A stretch of 64,000 nucleotides of DNA from CBDCVA01 sp965222935 [NCBI: Candidatus Latescibacterota bacterium] (GTDB lineage Bacteria > Latescibacterota > CBDCVA01), in the NCBI GenBank assembly GCA_965222935.1, contig CBDCVA010000002.1:1240001-1304000 (forward strand), written 5' to 3'. The translations under genes were made by a program, and so were the position numbers. This document shows positions 16,401 through 23,768 of this stretch, one piece after another. Below the pieces are notes generated by a model that was not told the DNA's origin, ran no database searches, and worked only from the letters and a program-made list of their open reading frames with translations. Position 1 is the stretch's first letter. Every line of letters begins with the position of its first letter.

Positions 16401-17183
16401 TCAGATGACCGTCGAAACGCCGCCATCGATGACGACGGCGGTGCCGGTGATGTAGGCCGCGCGCGCGGAAACCAGGAAGGCGATCAGGTCGGCGACCTCC
16501 GCCGCCTCGCCCATGCGGCCCAAGGGCGCGGTCTGGCCTTCGAGATCGTAGAACGCGTCCAACGATAGGCCGCGCGGGTTCGCCTGCCAACGGCGGCTCC
16601 ACTGGGCGCTCTTGATGCTGCCGACGCAGACCGTGTTCACGCAGATCCCGTGCCGCGCGTACTCCTTGGAGAGCACCTTCGTGAGCGCGATGCCCGCGGC
16701 CCGGCTCACCGACGAGGGGGCCGATTCGGGAGCGGGCGCCTTGCCTCCCGGATGGGTGACCGTGATGATCCTGCCGCCGCCGCGCGCCCGCATGTGCGGG
16801 ATCGCCGCCCGCACGGCCCGGATGGTGCCGAAGAGCTTGAGATCGAGATCCGCCTGCCAGGTGCTATCGGTGAGGTTGTCGAACGGCCCCGAGGCCGCTC
16901 GGCCCGCGTTGGCGATCAGGATGTCGAGCCCGCCGAAATGCTCCGCCGTGCGGGCGATGAAGGCCTCGGCCTGCCCCGGAGCCGCCACGTCCGCGGGCAC
17001 GCCGAGCACTTCGCCCCTGGTCCCCTCCCGAATCTCGCGGGCGGCGGCTTCGAGGACATCCCGCCTGCGCGAGCAGATGGCGACGTGAGCGCCCTCCCGG
17101 CAAAGCACGGCGGCCGTCGCCTTGCCGATGCCCTCACTGCCGCCCGTGATCGCGGCCACCTTGCCGTCCAAGCCCAGGTCCAT
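16401..17183 (-). CDS. Atypical SDR-family protein lacking the catalytic tyrosine
   Basis: The start is ATG 17183, with AAAGGAGGT seven bases upstream; the ORF could extend to 17267 but without a ribosome site. The cofactor motif TGGSEGIG and NAG are present, so NAD(P) binding is likely. Where classical SDRs carry Ser and Tyr-x-x-x-Lys, this protein reads ITVTHPGG and SSVSRAAGIALTK: the Tyr is replaced and the Ser position is Thr/His. Related SDRs with an SxxR-type site are known. Activity is therefore uncertain. It is convergent with the FAH-family gene. Confidence 0.8.
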   Translation of the reverse strand: MDLGLDGKVAAITGGSEGIGKATAAVLCREGAHVAICSRRRDVLEAAAREIREGTRGEVLGVPADVAAPGQAEAFIARTAEHFGGLDILIANAGRAASGPFDNLTDSTWQADLDLKLFGTIRAVRAAIPHMRARGGGRIITVTHPGGKAPAPESAPSSVSRAAGIALTKVLSKEYARHGICVNTVCVGSIKSAQWSRRWQANPRGLSLDAFYDLEGQTAPLGRMGEAAEVADLIAFLVSARAAYITGTAVVIDGGVSTVI

Positions 17184-17566
17184 GCCCCCGACCTCCTTTC
17201 GATGGCGCCCTCCGGAAAACTTCGTGGGCAATATAGCCGGCACGGGATCGTACGCAACCGACGACATGCGTCCGATCCACGCGCACGGTCGGTGCCCGTA
17301 GGCGAAGTTGAAGTAGACGCTCCGATTCTTGGACTCTTCCCCAAAGAAGCCGATCCCCGCGACGCTGATTCTCCCGTCCTAGCCACCGAAGTTCTCGGTG
17401 GAGGAGAAGGTGAGGAAGGCCGCCTTCGCGCAGAGGTGTTGGTCCAGGGTCCGGCGTAGGCCTCCTGGGCGAAACGGACGCTCATGGTGCCTATCGCCGG
17501 GCGACGCGAAGGTACGTGTGCCCGCGCGGGACTTTCGGCGGCGGGCTCCTCCAACGGAGCGCGAGG
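17184..17566. other. Intergenic stretch, possible decayed coding remnant
   Basis: On the minus strand, codons 17573 to 17382 and 17378 to 17268 share one frame and are separated by a single TAG (17379-17381). The reading around it (FSSTENFGG, stop, DGRISVAGIGFFGEES) looks more protein-like than the other frames, so an eroded gene is possible. CACCGA/TCGGTG around 17382-17400 forms a small hairpin. I cannot name a family. Confidence 0.25.
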
Positions 17567-18559
17567 CTACCACAGGAACATCCGCTTGAGCATGCCCCAG
17601 GCGGCCTCCTCGACGGCGGTCGGCGCCGCGATGGGCGCAGGCGGCGGCAGCACCAGGACTTCGCCGGTGCGGCCATCGAAGTCAGACGCGGCCATGAAGA
17701 TCTCGCCATCCAGGCCTTCGGTGATACCAAAGAGCTGACCGGAAGGGACGCCCGTCTCGAAGGTCCGAAGCAGTCTTCCATCGAGCGCGACCTCGCTGAT
17801 GATCCCGGTGCCGTTGTCGCCGACGTAAAGGTTCCCGCGCCTATTGAGGGCGAGCCCGATCGGTGCGTTAAAGCCGTCGATCAGGGTGCTGACGCCGCCG
17901 TCGTCGGTCACCTGGGCGATGCGCTGGTTGCCGGTGTCGGCCACATAGAGGATGTCATCGGGGCCGAGCACGATGTGGTTGGGGTACGGCTCCGGCCCTC
18001 CGCTGAACCCCTCGGCGAAAACGTCGCTGCGGTTATCGTTCGCGCCCGGATCGAGCGCGTTGAACTCGATCACCGTGATGGTACCGCTCTGCTTGTTGAA
18101 CACGAAGATCTCTTGATTACCCTTGACGGCGATGCCGCTGACGAAACCGGCGCCTTCGTAGGAGAAATCGAGCACTGCCAGCGAACTGCCGCTGATTTCC
18201 CGAACGGTGACGACACCCGTGTCGGACCTGAACCTAGCCAAGAGGCAAGCGAAGTACAGGACGCCATCGGCGTCCATGACCCCGCTCACCGCTGTGAGCA
18301 AGCTCCCGGCAAGGGCGTCCCGCGCCGGGTCCAAATTGTCGATCGAAGCGCCCGAAAGCCTTGTCAAATCGTTGCTGAGGAAATTGACGACGAAGAGGTC
18401 GCTTTCATGCGCCGTGCCAGGGGCGCCGAAGAACACAGCCATAGGAACGGCAAGGCCGGAGGCGACGGCGGTCGCGTCCTGCGCCTGCACCCTGCCGACC
18501 AAGAGCGCGCTGCCTAGCGCGATTCCCATCCATGCCGATATGCTGCACCTCATCCGCAT
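17567..18559 (-). CDS. Secreted NHL-type beta-propeller protein
   Basis: ATG 18559 follows GGAGG by six bases and opens a signal peptide (MRMRCSISAWMGIALGSALL) with likely cleavage after VQA. The mature part repeats blocks such as ILYVADTGNQRIAQVTDDG, LYVGDNGTGIISEVALDG and IFMAASDFDG, typical of NHL/SMP-30-like six-bladed propellers. Such proteins act as extracellular scaffolds or lactonase-like folds; no catalytic residues stand out. It is about 330 residues and monocistronic. Confidence 0.75.
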   Translation of the reverse strand: MRMRCSISAWMGIALGSALLVGRVQAQDATAVASGLAVPMAVFFGAPGTAHESDLFVVNFLSNDLTRLSGASIDNLDPARDALAGSLLTAVSGVMDADGVLYFACLLARFRSDTGVVTVREISGSSLAVLDFSYEGAGFVSGIAVKGNQEIFVFNKQSGTITVIEFNALDPGANDNRSDVFAEGFSGGPEPYPNHIVLGPDDILYVADTGNQRIAQVTDDGGVSTLIDGFNAPIGLALNRRGNLYVGDNGTGIISEVALDGRLLRTFETGVPSGQLFGITEGLDGEIFMAASDFDGRTGEVLVLPPPAPIAAPTAVEEAAWGMLKRMFLW

Positions 18560-19080
18560 CTTCCGCCTCCTTGCGCCGCCGCAAGTCCGGCCTTGCGGGC
18601 TGTTTGGGTCCGCCTCATCCACGGCGTGCCGGCCGCACCACGGTTCCGATGCTAGATCATCAATAATGACGATACCCGAAGCTCGGCAACCCTCCCGTCA
18701 TACACCTCACATTTTCTCTCCGGATTCCTACGATTCCGCAGCCCGTGCATCCTCCCGAGGCGCACGACGAACTGTGTGTGCAACTCGTTTCCGAAGCGGT
18801 AGTCCCGCTCACCTTATCGGGCTGGCGGCGGTCTCCCAGGGTTGGTGCGGACTAGGGGGCCGGGGCCGCTCACCAGCGCAACCGTGAGCACCAACGTCAG
18901 AGTATGGTGAAGGTACATTGGGCTGAACGTCTTGTAAGTTGGTGGACGCTCGTCCGCTGCCGGGAGTTCCCCGAGAGCATTTCCGGGTTTTGATGCGGCT
19001 CGCGAAGCGTTATCTTGGGACTGGAGAGGGTGGTGCTGGTGATCCTTGCTCTCGCCCGCGAGCGGTGAAGGAGCCGCGCT
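18560..19080. other. Intergenic region, no gene recognised
   Basis: About 520 bp between the divergent propeller and VOC genes. It must hold both promoters. I see AT-richer patches near 18655-18675 but no convincing -35/-10 pair, RNA gene or terminator. Confidence 0.4.
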
Positions 19081-19539
19081 TTGTCCCAGGATGCCCGCTT
19101 GACGCACATCGCGCTGAGGGTGCGCGACGTGGCCGAGTCCGCGACGTTCTACCGCGAGTTGGCCGGCCTGAAGGTCGTGCATGTGCGCGCCTCCGATAGT
19201 GGGAACAGCAGCGTCATCTGGCTCAGCGACCGCGGCCCGGATGCCGATTTCGTCGTTGTTCTTTTCGAGGGAGCGTACGAGGCGACGCCAGCGCCATCGG
19301 TGGATCACTTGGGGATCGCGCTATCCTCGCGAGAGGCCGTGGACGCCGTTGCTGAAGTGGCCCGCGCTCAGGACGCGCTCGTGGAGGGCCCGGTCGACGC
19401 GGGCCCCGTCGTCGGTTACCTGTGCATCGTGCGCGATCCCGATGGCAACCGGGTCGAGTTCAGCCACGGGCAGCCCATCGGCCCGGGTGCCGTCCCACCG
19501 GGGGAGAGCCAGCAAGACAGCGAGGTGGACCAGCGGTGA
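19081..19539 (+). CDS. VOC-superfamily (glyoxalase/dioxygenase fold) protein
   Basis: The protein has 152 residues and starts at TTG 19081, seven bases after AAGGAG. Paired beta-alpha-beta-beta-beta modules are visible: LTHIALRVRDVAESATFY at the N-terminus and VDHLGIALSS in the middle, ending with DPDGNRVEFSHG. Metal ligands would be His 9, the His of VDHLG and the Glu of RVEF. VOC proteins include glyoxalase I, extradiol dioxygenases and epimerases; the role here is open. Confidence 0.8.
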   Translation: MSQDARLTHIALRVRDVAESATFYRELAGLKVVHVRASDSGNSSVIWLSDRGPDADFVVVLFEGAYEATPAPSVDHLGIALSSREAVDAVAEVARAQDALVEGPVDAGPVVGYLCIVRDPDGNRVEFSHGQPIGPGAVPPGESQQDSEVDQR

Positions 19540-19561
19540 GGCCCTCGGTCGGTGAGGGATC

Positions 19562-20047
19562 ATGGTCACGCTCGCGGACTTCGAACGGATGGTCGCCGAC
19601 GCGACGGAGACGCTACCCGCATCCCTGAGAGTGCACCTCACCGGCGGCGTGATCGTGGATGGCCGCACGGTACGCGACCGGCCCGACCTCCGCGACGTCT
19701 ACACCTTAGCCCACTACGTCCCCGATGCCGGGGGCCTGGGCCGCCGCGTGGTCGTCTACTATGGTTCGTTCGTCCGTGCGCTCGGCGATGTGCCTCCGTG
19801 GACGTGGCGCCGCGAGATAGAGACGACGCTGCGCCACGAGCTACATCACCACATGGACGACCTGGCGGGCATCATCGGGGAACCCGAGCGGGAGGATGAT
19901 GAGCGCATGGCGGCCTGGGAGGCCGCGCGGGGCGGCGGCACGACGCTCGGCCGTGAGTGGGTCCGGACGCTGGGATGGGTGCTCGCCGGGTTTGCTCTGG
20001 CGCTGGCGCTGATCGGCCTGGGCCATCTCCTTGGGCGATCCCTTTGA
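19562..20047 (+). CDS. Small zincin-type metallopeptidase family protein
   Basis: A 161-residue protein with the zinc motif HELHHH near residue 95, followed by DDLAG, matching the short 'metallopeptidase family' (zincin_1) proteins. The C-terminus has a hydrophobic anchor (LGWVLAGFALALALIGLG), so it is probably tethered to the membrane. It overlaps the start of murE (TTGA) and follows the VOC gene by 22 bases. Confidence 0.75.
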   Translation: MVTLADFERMVADATETLPASLRVHLTGGVIVDGRTVRDRPDLRDVYTLAHYVPDAGGLGRRVVVYYGSFVRALGDVPPWTWRREIETTLRHELHHHMDDLAGIIGEPEREDDERMAAWEAARGGGTTLGREWVRTLGWVLAGFALALALIGLGHLLGRSL

Positions 20048-21564
20048 CTCTGCGGGATGGTGTGATCGGCTCTCTCATCGAATCCACGGGCGCGCCGCGC
20101 GCCCGGCGCCTTTCGGCGCTCCTGCGTGACGTCATCGGCGCAAAGGTTCCAGAGGCCGATCCCTTGATCCTGGGCCTTGAAGCCGACTCGGGCCGTGTGG
20201 AGCCTGGGGCCGCTTTCGTCGCCATCCATGGGACGCGGCTGGACGGTCACGCGTTCGTTCCCGAGGCGGTTGGGCGCGGTGCCCGCGCGGTCGTCGTCGA
20301 ACGGGAGGTCCAGGCTGATGGTGCGGTCCTCGTCCAGGCGGCGGATACGCGACAGGCGCTGGCCGCCATGGCGAGCGCGTGGTACGGCCACCCCGCGTCG
20401 CACCTTTTGATGATCGGGGTGACGGGGACGAACGGGAAGACCACGGTGTGCCACCTGATCCGGGCGATCCTTGCACAGGCGGGCGAGCCGACAGCGCTTC
20501 TGGGGAACGTCCGCAACATCGTCGCGGGGCATGAGCTGATGCCAACACTGACGACCCCCGACGCTCTCACTCTCCACGGGTTCCTCGCGCGCGCTGGCGA
20601 GGGCGGCGACCGGGCCTGTGTCATGGAGGTGACCTCCCACGCCCTGGCGCTGGGGCGCGTGTGGGGCGTGCCCTATCGCGTAGCGGTTTTCACCAATCTC
20701 AGCCAGGACCATCTTGACTTCCACGGCGACCTGGACGCCTACCTTGAAACTAAGTGTGCACTCTTCCGGAGCTTGCCCGATGCACCTGGGACGTGGGCAG
20801 TGGTCAACGCGGATGACCCCCGCGGCAGGACCGTCGCGGCGGCGAGCTCGGCACCCGTGCTCGCGTACGGCCAAAGCGCCCAGGCCGAGGTGCGCGCGGA
20901 GAGCGTGACGATGCAGCCGGATGGCGCAGCGATGACGCTCCACCTTCGGGGGAGCGCCCGGCCAGTGCGCCTTCGGCTAGTGGGCCGGTGCAACGTGCAG
21001 AACGCGCTCGCGGCATCTGCGGCGGGGATCGCATGCGGTGTCGAGCCAGAGGCTATCGTCCATGCTCTGGAGGCGTTCGAAGGCGTGCCCGGCCGCTTCG
21101 AGCGCGTAGACTGCGGTCAGCCCTTCGATGTGTGGGTCGACTACGCGCATACGCCCGACAGCCTTGCCGCGGTCCTGCACACCGGGCGGGAGATGCGGCC
21201 GAGGCGCCTGGTGAGCGTCTTCGGATGCGGCGGCGACCGCGATAAAGCCAAGAGGCCTTTCATGGGGCGGATCAGCGGCGAGCTGGCTGATCTATCGATC
21301 CTCACATCCGACAACCCTCGGAGCGAGGCGCCCGAGGCCATCATCGCCGAGATCGAGCGTGGCCTGCGCCCAGGGGTAAGCTACGAGGTCGAGGCCGATC
21401 GCAGAGCGGCGATTGCTCGCGCGCTGGCCCTCGCTCGGCGGGGCGATCTGGTCATCATCGCTGGCAAGGGTCACGAGACCTACCAGGAGATCGGCGACCG
21501 CCGCATCGCCTTCAGCGACCGAAAGGTTGTGGAGGCGCTTCTGACGGGTGAGGGTGAACCGTGA
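20044..21564 (+). CDS. murE: UDP-N-acetylmuramoyl-tripeptide synthetase MurE
   Basis: The ligase adds the third amino acid to UDP-MurNAc-L-Ala-D-Glu in the cytoplasm. Visible motifs are the P-loop GVTGTNGKTT (about residues 125-134), TTPDALTLHG, EVTSHAL, NLSQDHLDFHG, VDYAHTPDSL and DNPRSE; the last is the marker of meso-diaminopimelate-specific enzymes. The start is uncertain: TTG 20044 overlaps the previous stop (TTGA), GTG 20062 is an alternative. The gene is isolated from other mur/fts genes, unusual because murE normally sits in the division/cell-wall cluster. Confidence 0.9.
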   Translation: MTLRDGVIGSLIESTGAPRARRLSALLRDVIGAKVPEADPLILGLEADSGRVEPGAAFVAIHGTRLDGHAFVPEAVGRGARAVVVEREVQADGAVLVQAADTRQALAAMASAWYGHPASHLLMIGVTGTNGKTTVCHLIRAILAQAGEPTALLGNVRNIVAGHELMPTLTTPDALTLHGFLARAGEGGDRACVMEVTSHALALGRVWGVPYRVAVFTNLSQDHLDFHGDLDAYLETKCALFRSLPDAPGTWAVVNADDPRGRTVAAASSAPVLAYGQSAQAEVRAESVTMQPDGAAMTLHLRGSARPVRLRLVGRCNVQNALAASAAGIACGVEPEAIVHALEAFEGVPGRFERVDCGQPFDVWVDYAHTPDSLAAVLHTGREMRPRRLVSVFGCGGDRDKAKRPFMGRISGELADLSILTSDNPRSEAPEAIIAEIERGLRPGVSYEVEADRRAAIARALALARRGDLVIIAGKGHETYQEIGDRRIAFSDRKVVEALLTGEGEP

Positions 21565-21686
21565 TGGCCGAGCACCCGCTGGCCCGCGTGCGCGAACCCC
21601 AGGCTCAGGTCACCGCTGCCCGGGACCGCAAGCCACCGACACCCAAGAAAGCGACGATGTGCGCGGGGATGCGGGGTGCTGCGTGA
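21564..21686 (+). CDS. Possible 40-residue ORF coupled to murE
   Basis: ATG 21564 overlaps the murE stop (TGATG) and opens 40 codons rich in Pro, Arg, Ala and Lys. It is similar to no family I know. It may be a translated tail, the start of a deleted next gene, or chance. Confidence 0.2.
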   Translation: MAEHPLARVREPQAQVTAARDRKPPTPKKATMCAGMRGAA

Positions 21687-21886
21687 CGGATAGCGTGGTT
21701 TTGGATGGGCTACTGATGGTCAATGGGACAGATCGCGGATGGGCGTTAAGATTTCCGTTGGATATGACGCTTGCGTATTATACATTCTAGTCGAGGTGGA
21801 GGCATGGCTGGTGCCGGCCTTAGCCAAGTTGTTGGCCGTGGTCACGGAGGCGCTGAAACTCAGTGGCCTCGATAGGAGGAAGAACC

Positions 21887-22270
21887 ATGCGGCACTTCCG
21901 ATTCGGCGACGACAGGGGCTTCACCCTGATCGAGCTGATGATTGTGGTGGTCATCATCGGTATCCTGGCGGCGATCGCTATTCCGAGGTTCGGCGCAGTG
22001 TCCGAGAAAGCGACGGAGACTGAGGCGACAGAGACCGAGATGACGGGCTCCGAAATGACAGGCTCTGAGATGACGGAGACTGAAATGACGGGCTCTGAAG
22101 CGGCGGGCTCTGAAATGACAGAGACCGAGATGGCGGGCTCCGAGATGATGGAAACCGAAATGACAGGCTCCGAGATGACGGAGACTGAAATGACGGGCTC
22201 TGAAGCGGCGGGCTCTGAGATGACGGAGACCGAGATGACGGGCTCCGAGATGAAGACCATGCCCGAGTAG
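21887..22270 (+). CDS. Type IV pilin/pseudopilin N-terminus with pentapeptide repeat tract, ends at in-frame amber
   Basis: AGGAGG lies before ATG 21887. The leader RFGDDRG and the following FTLIELMIVVVIIGILAAIA are a textbook class III signal and N-terminal pilin helix, with Glu at +5 after the predicted G/F cleavage by a prepilin peptidase. Directly after IPRFGAVSEK the protein becomes 16 tandem pentapeptides of pattern [AM][TAM][EG][TS]E, then MKTMPE and TAG. The globular pilin domain is absent from this ORF; a 62-codon sequence continues in the same frame beyond the stop. The upstream gap holds a possible -10 (TATTAT at 21776) but no clear -35. Whether the product is made into a filament is unknown. 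Confidence 0.8.
   Translation: MRHFRFGDDRGFTLIELMIVVVIIGILAAIAIPRFGAVSEKATETEATETEMTGSEMTGSEMTETEMTGSEAAGSEMTETEMAGSEMMETEMTGSEMTETEMTGSEAAGSEMTETEMTGSEMKTMPE
22010..22249 (+). repeat. Tandem repeat: 16 units of 15 bp inside the pilin gene
   Basis: Units such as atgacggagactgaa, atgacgggctctgaa and gcggcgggctctgaa run without interruption. A higher-order 75-bp block (units 5-9, 22070-22144) recurs as units 12-16 (22175-22249) with about four mismatches, which points to slippage or unequal exchange. The coded tract is strongly acidic, with a Glu at least every fifth residue. Confidence 0.92.
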
Positions 22271-22462
22271 ATCTACTTGCCGGAGCGTTCATACGACGAC
22301 GAGAAGGGCGTGTACTCGACCAGTACGAGCGGCACCGGCTTCGAGGGCGACGCCAATGCCAAGTACTGGAGCTTCGCCACCTCTCAGACGAGCGACGGCG
22401 ATATGAACGACACCTGGTCGCTCACCGACACGACCCAAACGGCGATGTTCACCGACAGCTAA
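22271..22462 (+). pseudogene. In-frame continuation of the pilin gene after the amber codon
   Basis: The frame of the pilin ORF continues past TAG (22268-22270) for 63 codons to TAA (22460-22462). It reads IYLPERSYDDEKGVYSTST and later KYWSFATSQTSDGDMNDTW, with Gly, Ser, Thr, aromatic and Asp content typical of a pilin C-terminal domain. TTG 22277 could start it separately but no ribosome site precedes. It is most simply the other half of one gene broken by a stop. Confidence 0.6.
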
Positions 22463-22486
22463 ACCTCTGGGCGGGATTATGCGGTT

Positions 22487-22523
22487 GGCCGGCGGGAGAA
22501 CAGCGCCTCCCGCCGGCCTTTTT
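22487..22523 (+). terminator. Rho-independent terminator after the pilin gene
   Basis: GGCCGGCGGGAG (22487-22498) pairs perfectly with CTCCCGCCGGCC (22507-22518) across an 8-base loop and is followed by TTTTT. It ends pilin transcription before the prepilin peptidase gene. Confidence 0.92.
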
Positions 22524-22539
22524 CATCTGAGGCCTTACG

Positions 22540-23337
22540 GTGGCTTACCTCAGCGGCTCCGGGACCCCAGTTTCCTGCGGGGCGGACTGGCTATTCCTGT
22601 TTGCCCTTGGGATGACCCTCGGGAGCTTCCTGAATGTCGTCATCCACCGCCTGCCCAGAGGCGAATCGCTCATCCATCCGGGCTCGCGCTGCCCGGGGTG
22701 CAGCGCGTCGATCCGGCCCCTGGATAACATCCCCCTGATGAGCTTCCTGCTCCTGCGCGGTCGATGCCGCCGGTGCGGGACACGCATTTCGTGGCAGTAC
22801 CCCGCTGTCGAGTTCATCACGGGCGTCGTCTTCATCGCCTTCTATCTCAAGCATGGGCTGACGGCTGAGTTCGCGCAGGCGATGGCGCTCTCGTGCGTCC
22901 TGATCGCCCAAAGCGCCATTGATCTACAAACCATGCGGCTTTCGGACGGCCTCACCCTTTTGCTGATCCCCCTGGGCCTGGGCTTTGCTGTAGGTGAGGG
23001 CTGGAGCGGGCTCGGAGCCTCTCTTTTGGGCGGACTCGTGGGCGCGGGCGCGCTCGCGTCGATTGGCTTGGTGGGCGAGACGGTGCTCAAGCGGGAGGCG
23101 ATGGGCATGGGCGATATCAAGCTGGCGGGCGCCTGCGGTGCATCTTTGGGCTGGGTGGGTTCGCTGTTGAGCCTCTACCTGGCCTTTGTCTTCGGCGCGG
23201 TGGTGCTGCTACCGCTCATGGCCATCGGTCGAGTGGCCTTCGGGCGACGCGTGCCTTTCGGGCCGTTCATCTGTGCAGGGGTTCTCGTCTATCTTGCGGT
23301 GGGTGATGCGGCGCGCGAGTGGCTGGTTCGGATGTGA
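22540..23337 (+). CDS. A24-family prepilin leader peptidase / N-methyltransferase
   Basis: The 265-residue membrane enzyme (GTG start) would cleave type IV prepilins and methylate the new N-terminal Phe. The cytoplasmic zinc-type cysteine pairs are present (CPGC, CRRC), then the two aspartates of the peptidase site: QSAIDLQTM and MGMGDIKL. About seven hydrophobic segments follow the family layout. Only 17 bases separate it from the terminator of the pilin gene, its obvious substrate. Confidence 0.92.
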   Translation: MAYLSGSGTPVSCGADWLFLFALGMTLGSFLNVVIHRLPRGESLIHPGSRCPGCSASIRPLDNIPLMSFLLLRGRCRRCGTRISWQYPAVEFITGVVFIAFYLKHGLTAEFAQAMALSCVLIAQSAIDLQTMRLSDGLTLLLIPLGLGFAVGEGWSGLGASLLGGLVGAGALASIGLVGETVLKREAMGMGDIKLAGACGASLGWVGSLLSLYLAFVFGAVVLLPLMAIGRVAFGRRVPFGPFICAGVLVYLAVGDAAREWLVRM

Positions 23338-23539
23338 AGGTGGCCCCGGATCGTGCATGCCGGGTAGAGTGATGTAGGATCGAGGGCGCTTTGGAGTTTG
23401 ACCGGAGGCCAAGAACTAGGTGACTTTTTTCTACTCTCACACCAAGACTGTTGCCGCCCATTCGAATAGGTGGGTGCCTCGGAGATTCCGGTACGTTGGA
23501 GGTGAGAGGCGATGCTTCCATCGAAAGTAAGTCTTTCTC
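23338..23539. other. Intergenic, no feature recognised
   Basis: About 200 bp between the prepilin peptidase stop and the promoter at 23540. No ORF, RNA or hairpin that I would support. Confidence 0.4.
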
Positions 23540-23568
23540 TTGACGCGGGTTGAGGCACTTTGTATCAT
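23540..23568 (+). promoter_or_regulatory. Strong sigma-70-type promoter
   Basis: TTGACG (23540-23545) and TATCAT (23563-23568) are separated by exactly 17 bases; each differs from consensus at one position. Transcription from about 23575 would give a leader of some 77 bases before the 38-codon ORF at 23652. Confidence 0.65.
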
Positions 23569-23651
23569 CTATCGTCATTCCGCCAGAACATTAGAGGCTG
23601 ACGCGGATGCTATCCCCCGTTCAGATGTAGTGCTAGGAGGGGGATGTTGAC

Positions 23652-23768
23652 ATGCCGTTTTCGCTTCCGAAGCCACTAGCGAAGCTTCTCAATCCGCCTG
23701 TGACTCAAGTGGCCGCCGATATTGGCTTTTCGTCCGAGGGCATTTCTCAAGATCTGGAGGTATGCTGA
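23652..23768 (+). CDS. Small ORF (38 residues) translationally coupled to the acyl-CoA ligase
   Basis: AGGAGGGGG (23635-23643) precedes ATG 23652 by eight bases, and the stop overlaps the ligase start (TGATG). The peptide begins MPFSLPKPLAKLLNPPVTQV and ends in Cys. It has a short basic, proline-rich amphipathic N-terminus and an acidic C-terminus; no membrane segment is clear. Promoter, ribosome site and coupling argue for translation. It could be a small partner protein of the ligase or a leader peptide. I know no homologue. Confidence 0.55.
   Translation: MPFSLPKPLAKLLNPPVTQVAADIGFSSEGISQDLEVC

Noticed and set aside
21752-21770. Sigma-54 promoter before the pilin gene
   Set aside because: TTGGATATGACGCTTGCG has GG and GC 11 apart instead of 10 and poor flanks, so it is not a convincing match.
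22010-22249. CRISPR-like array
   Set aside because: The units are contiguous without spacers and code in frame within the pilin gene; it is a minisatellite.
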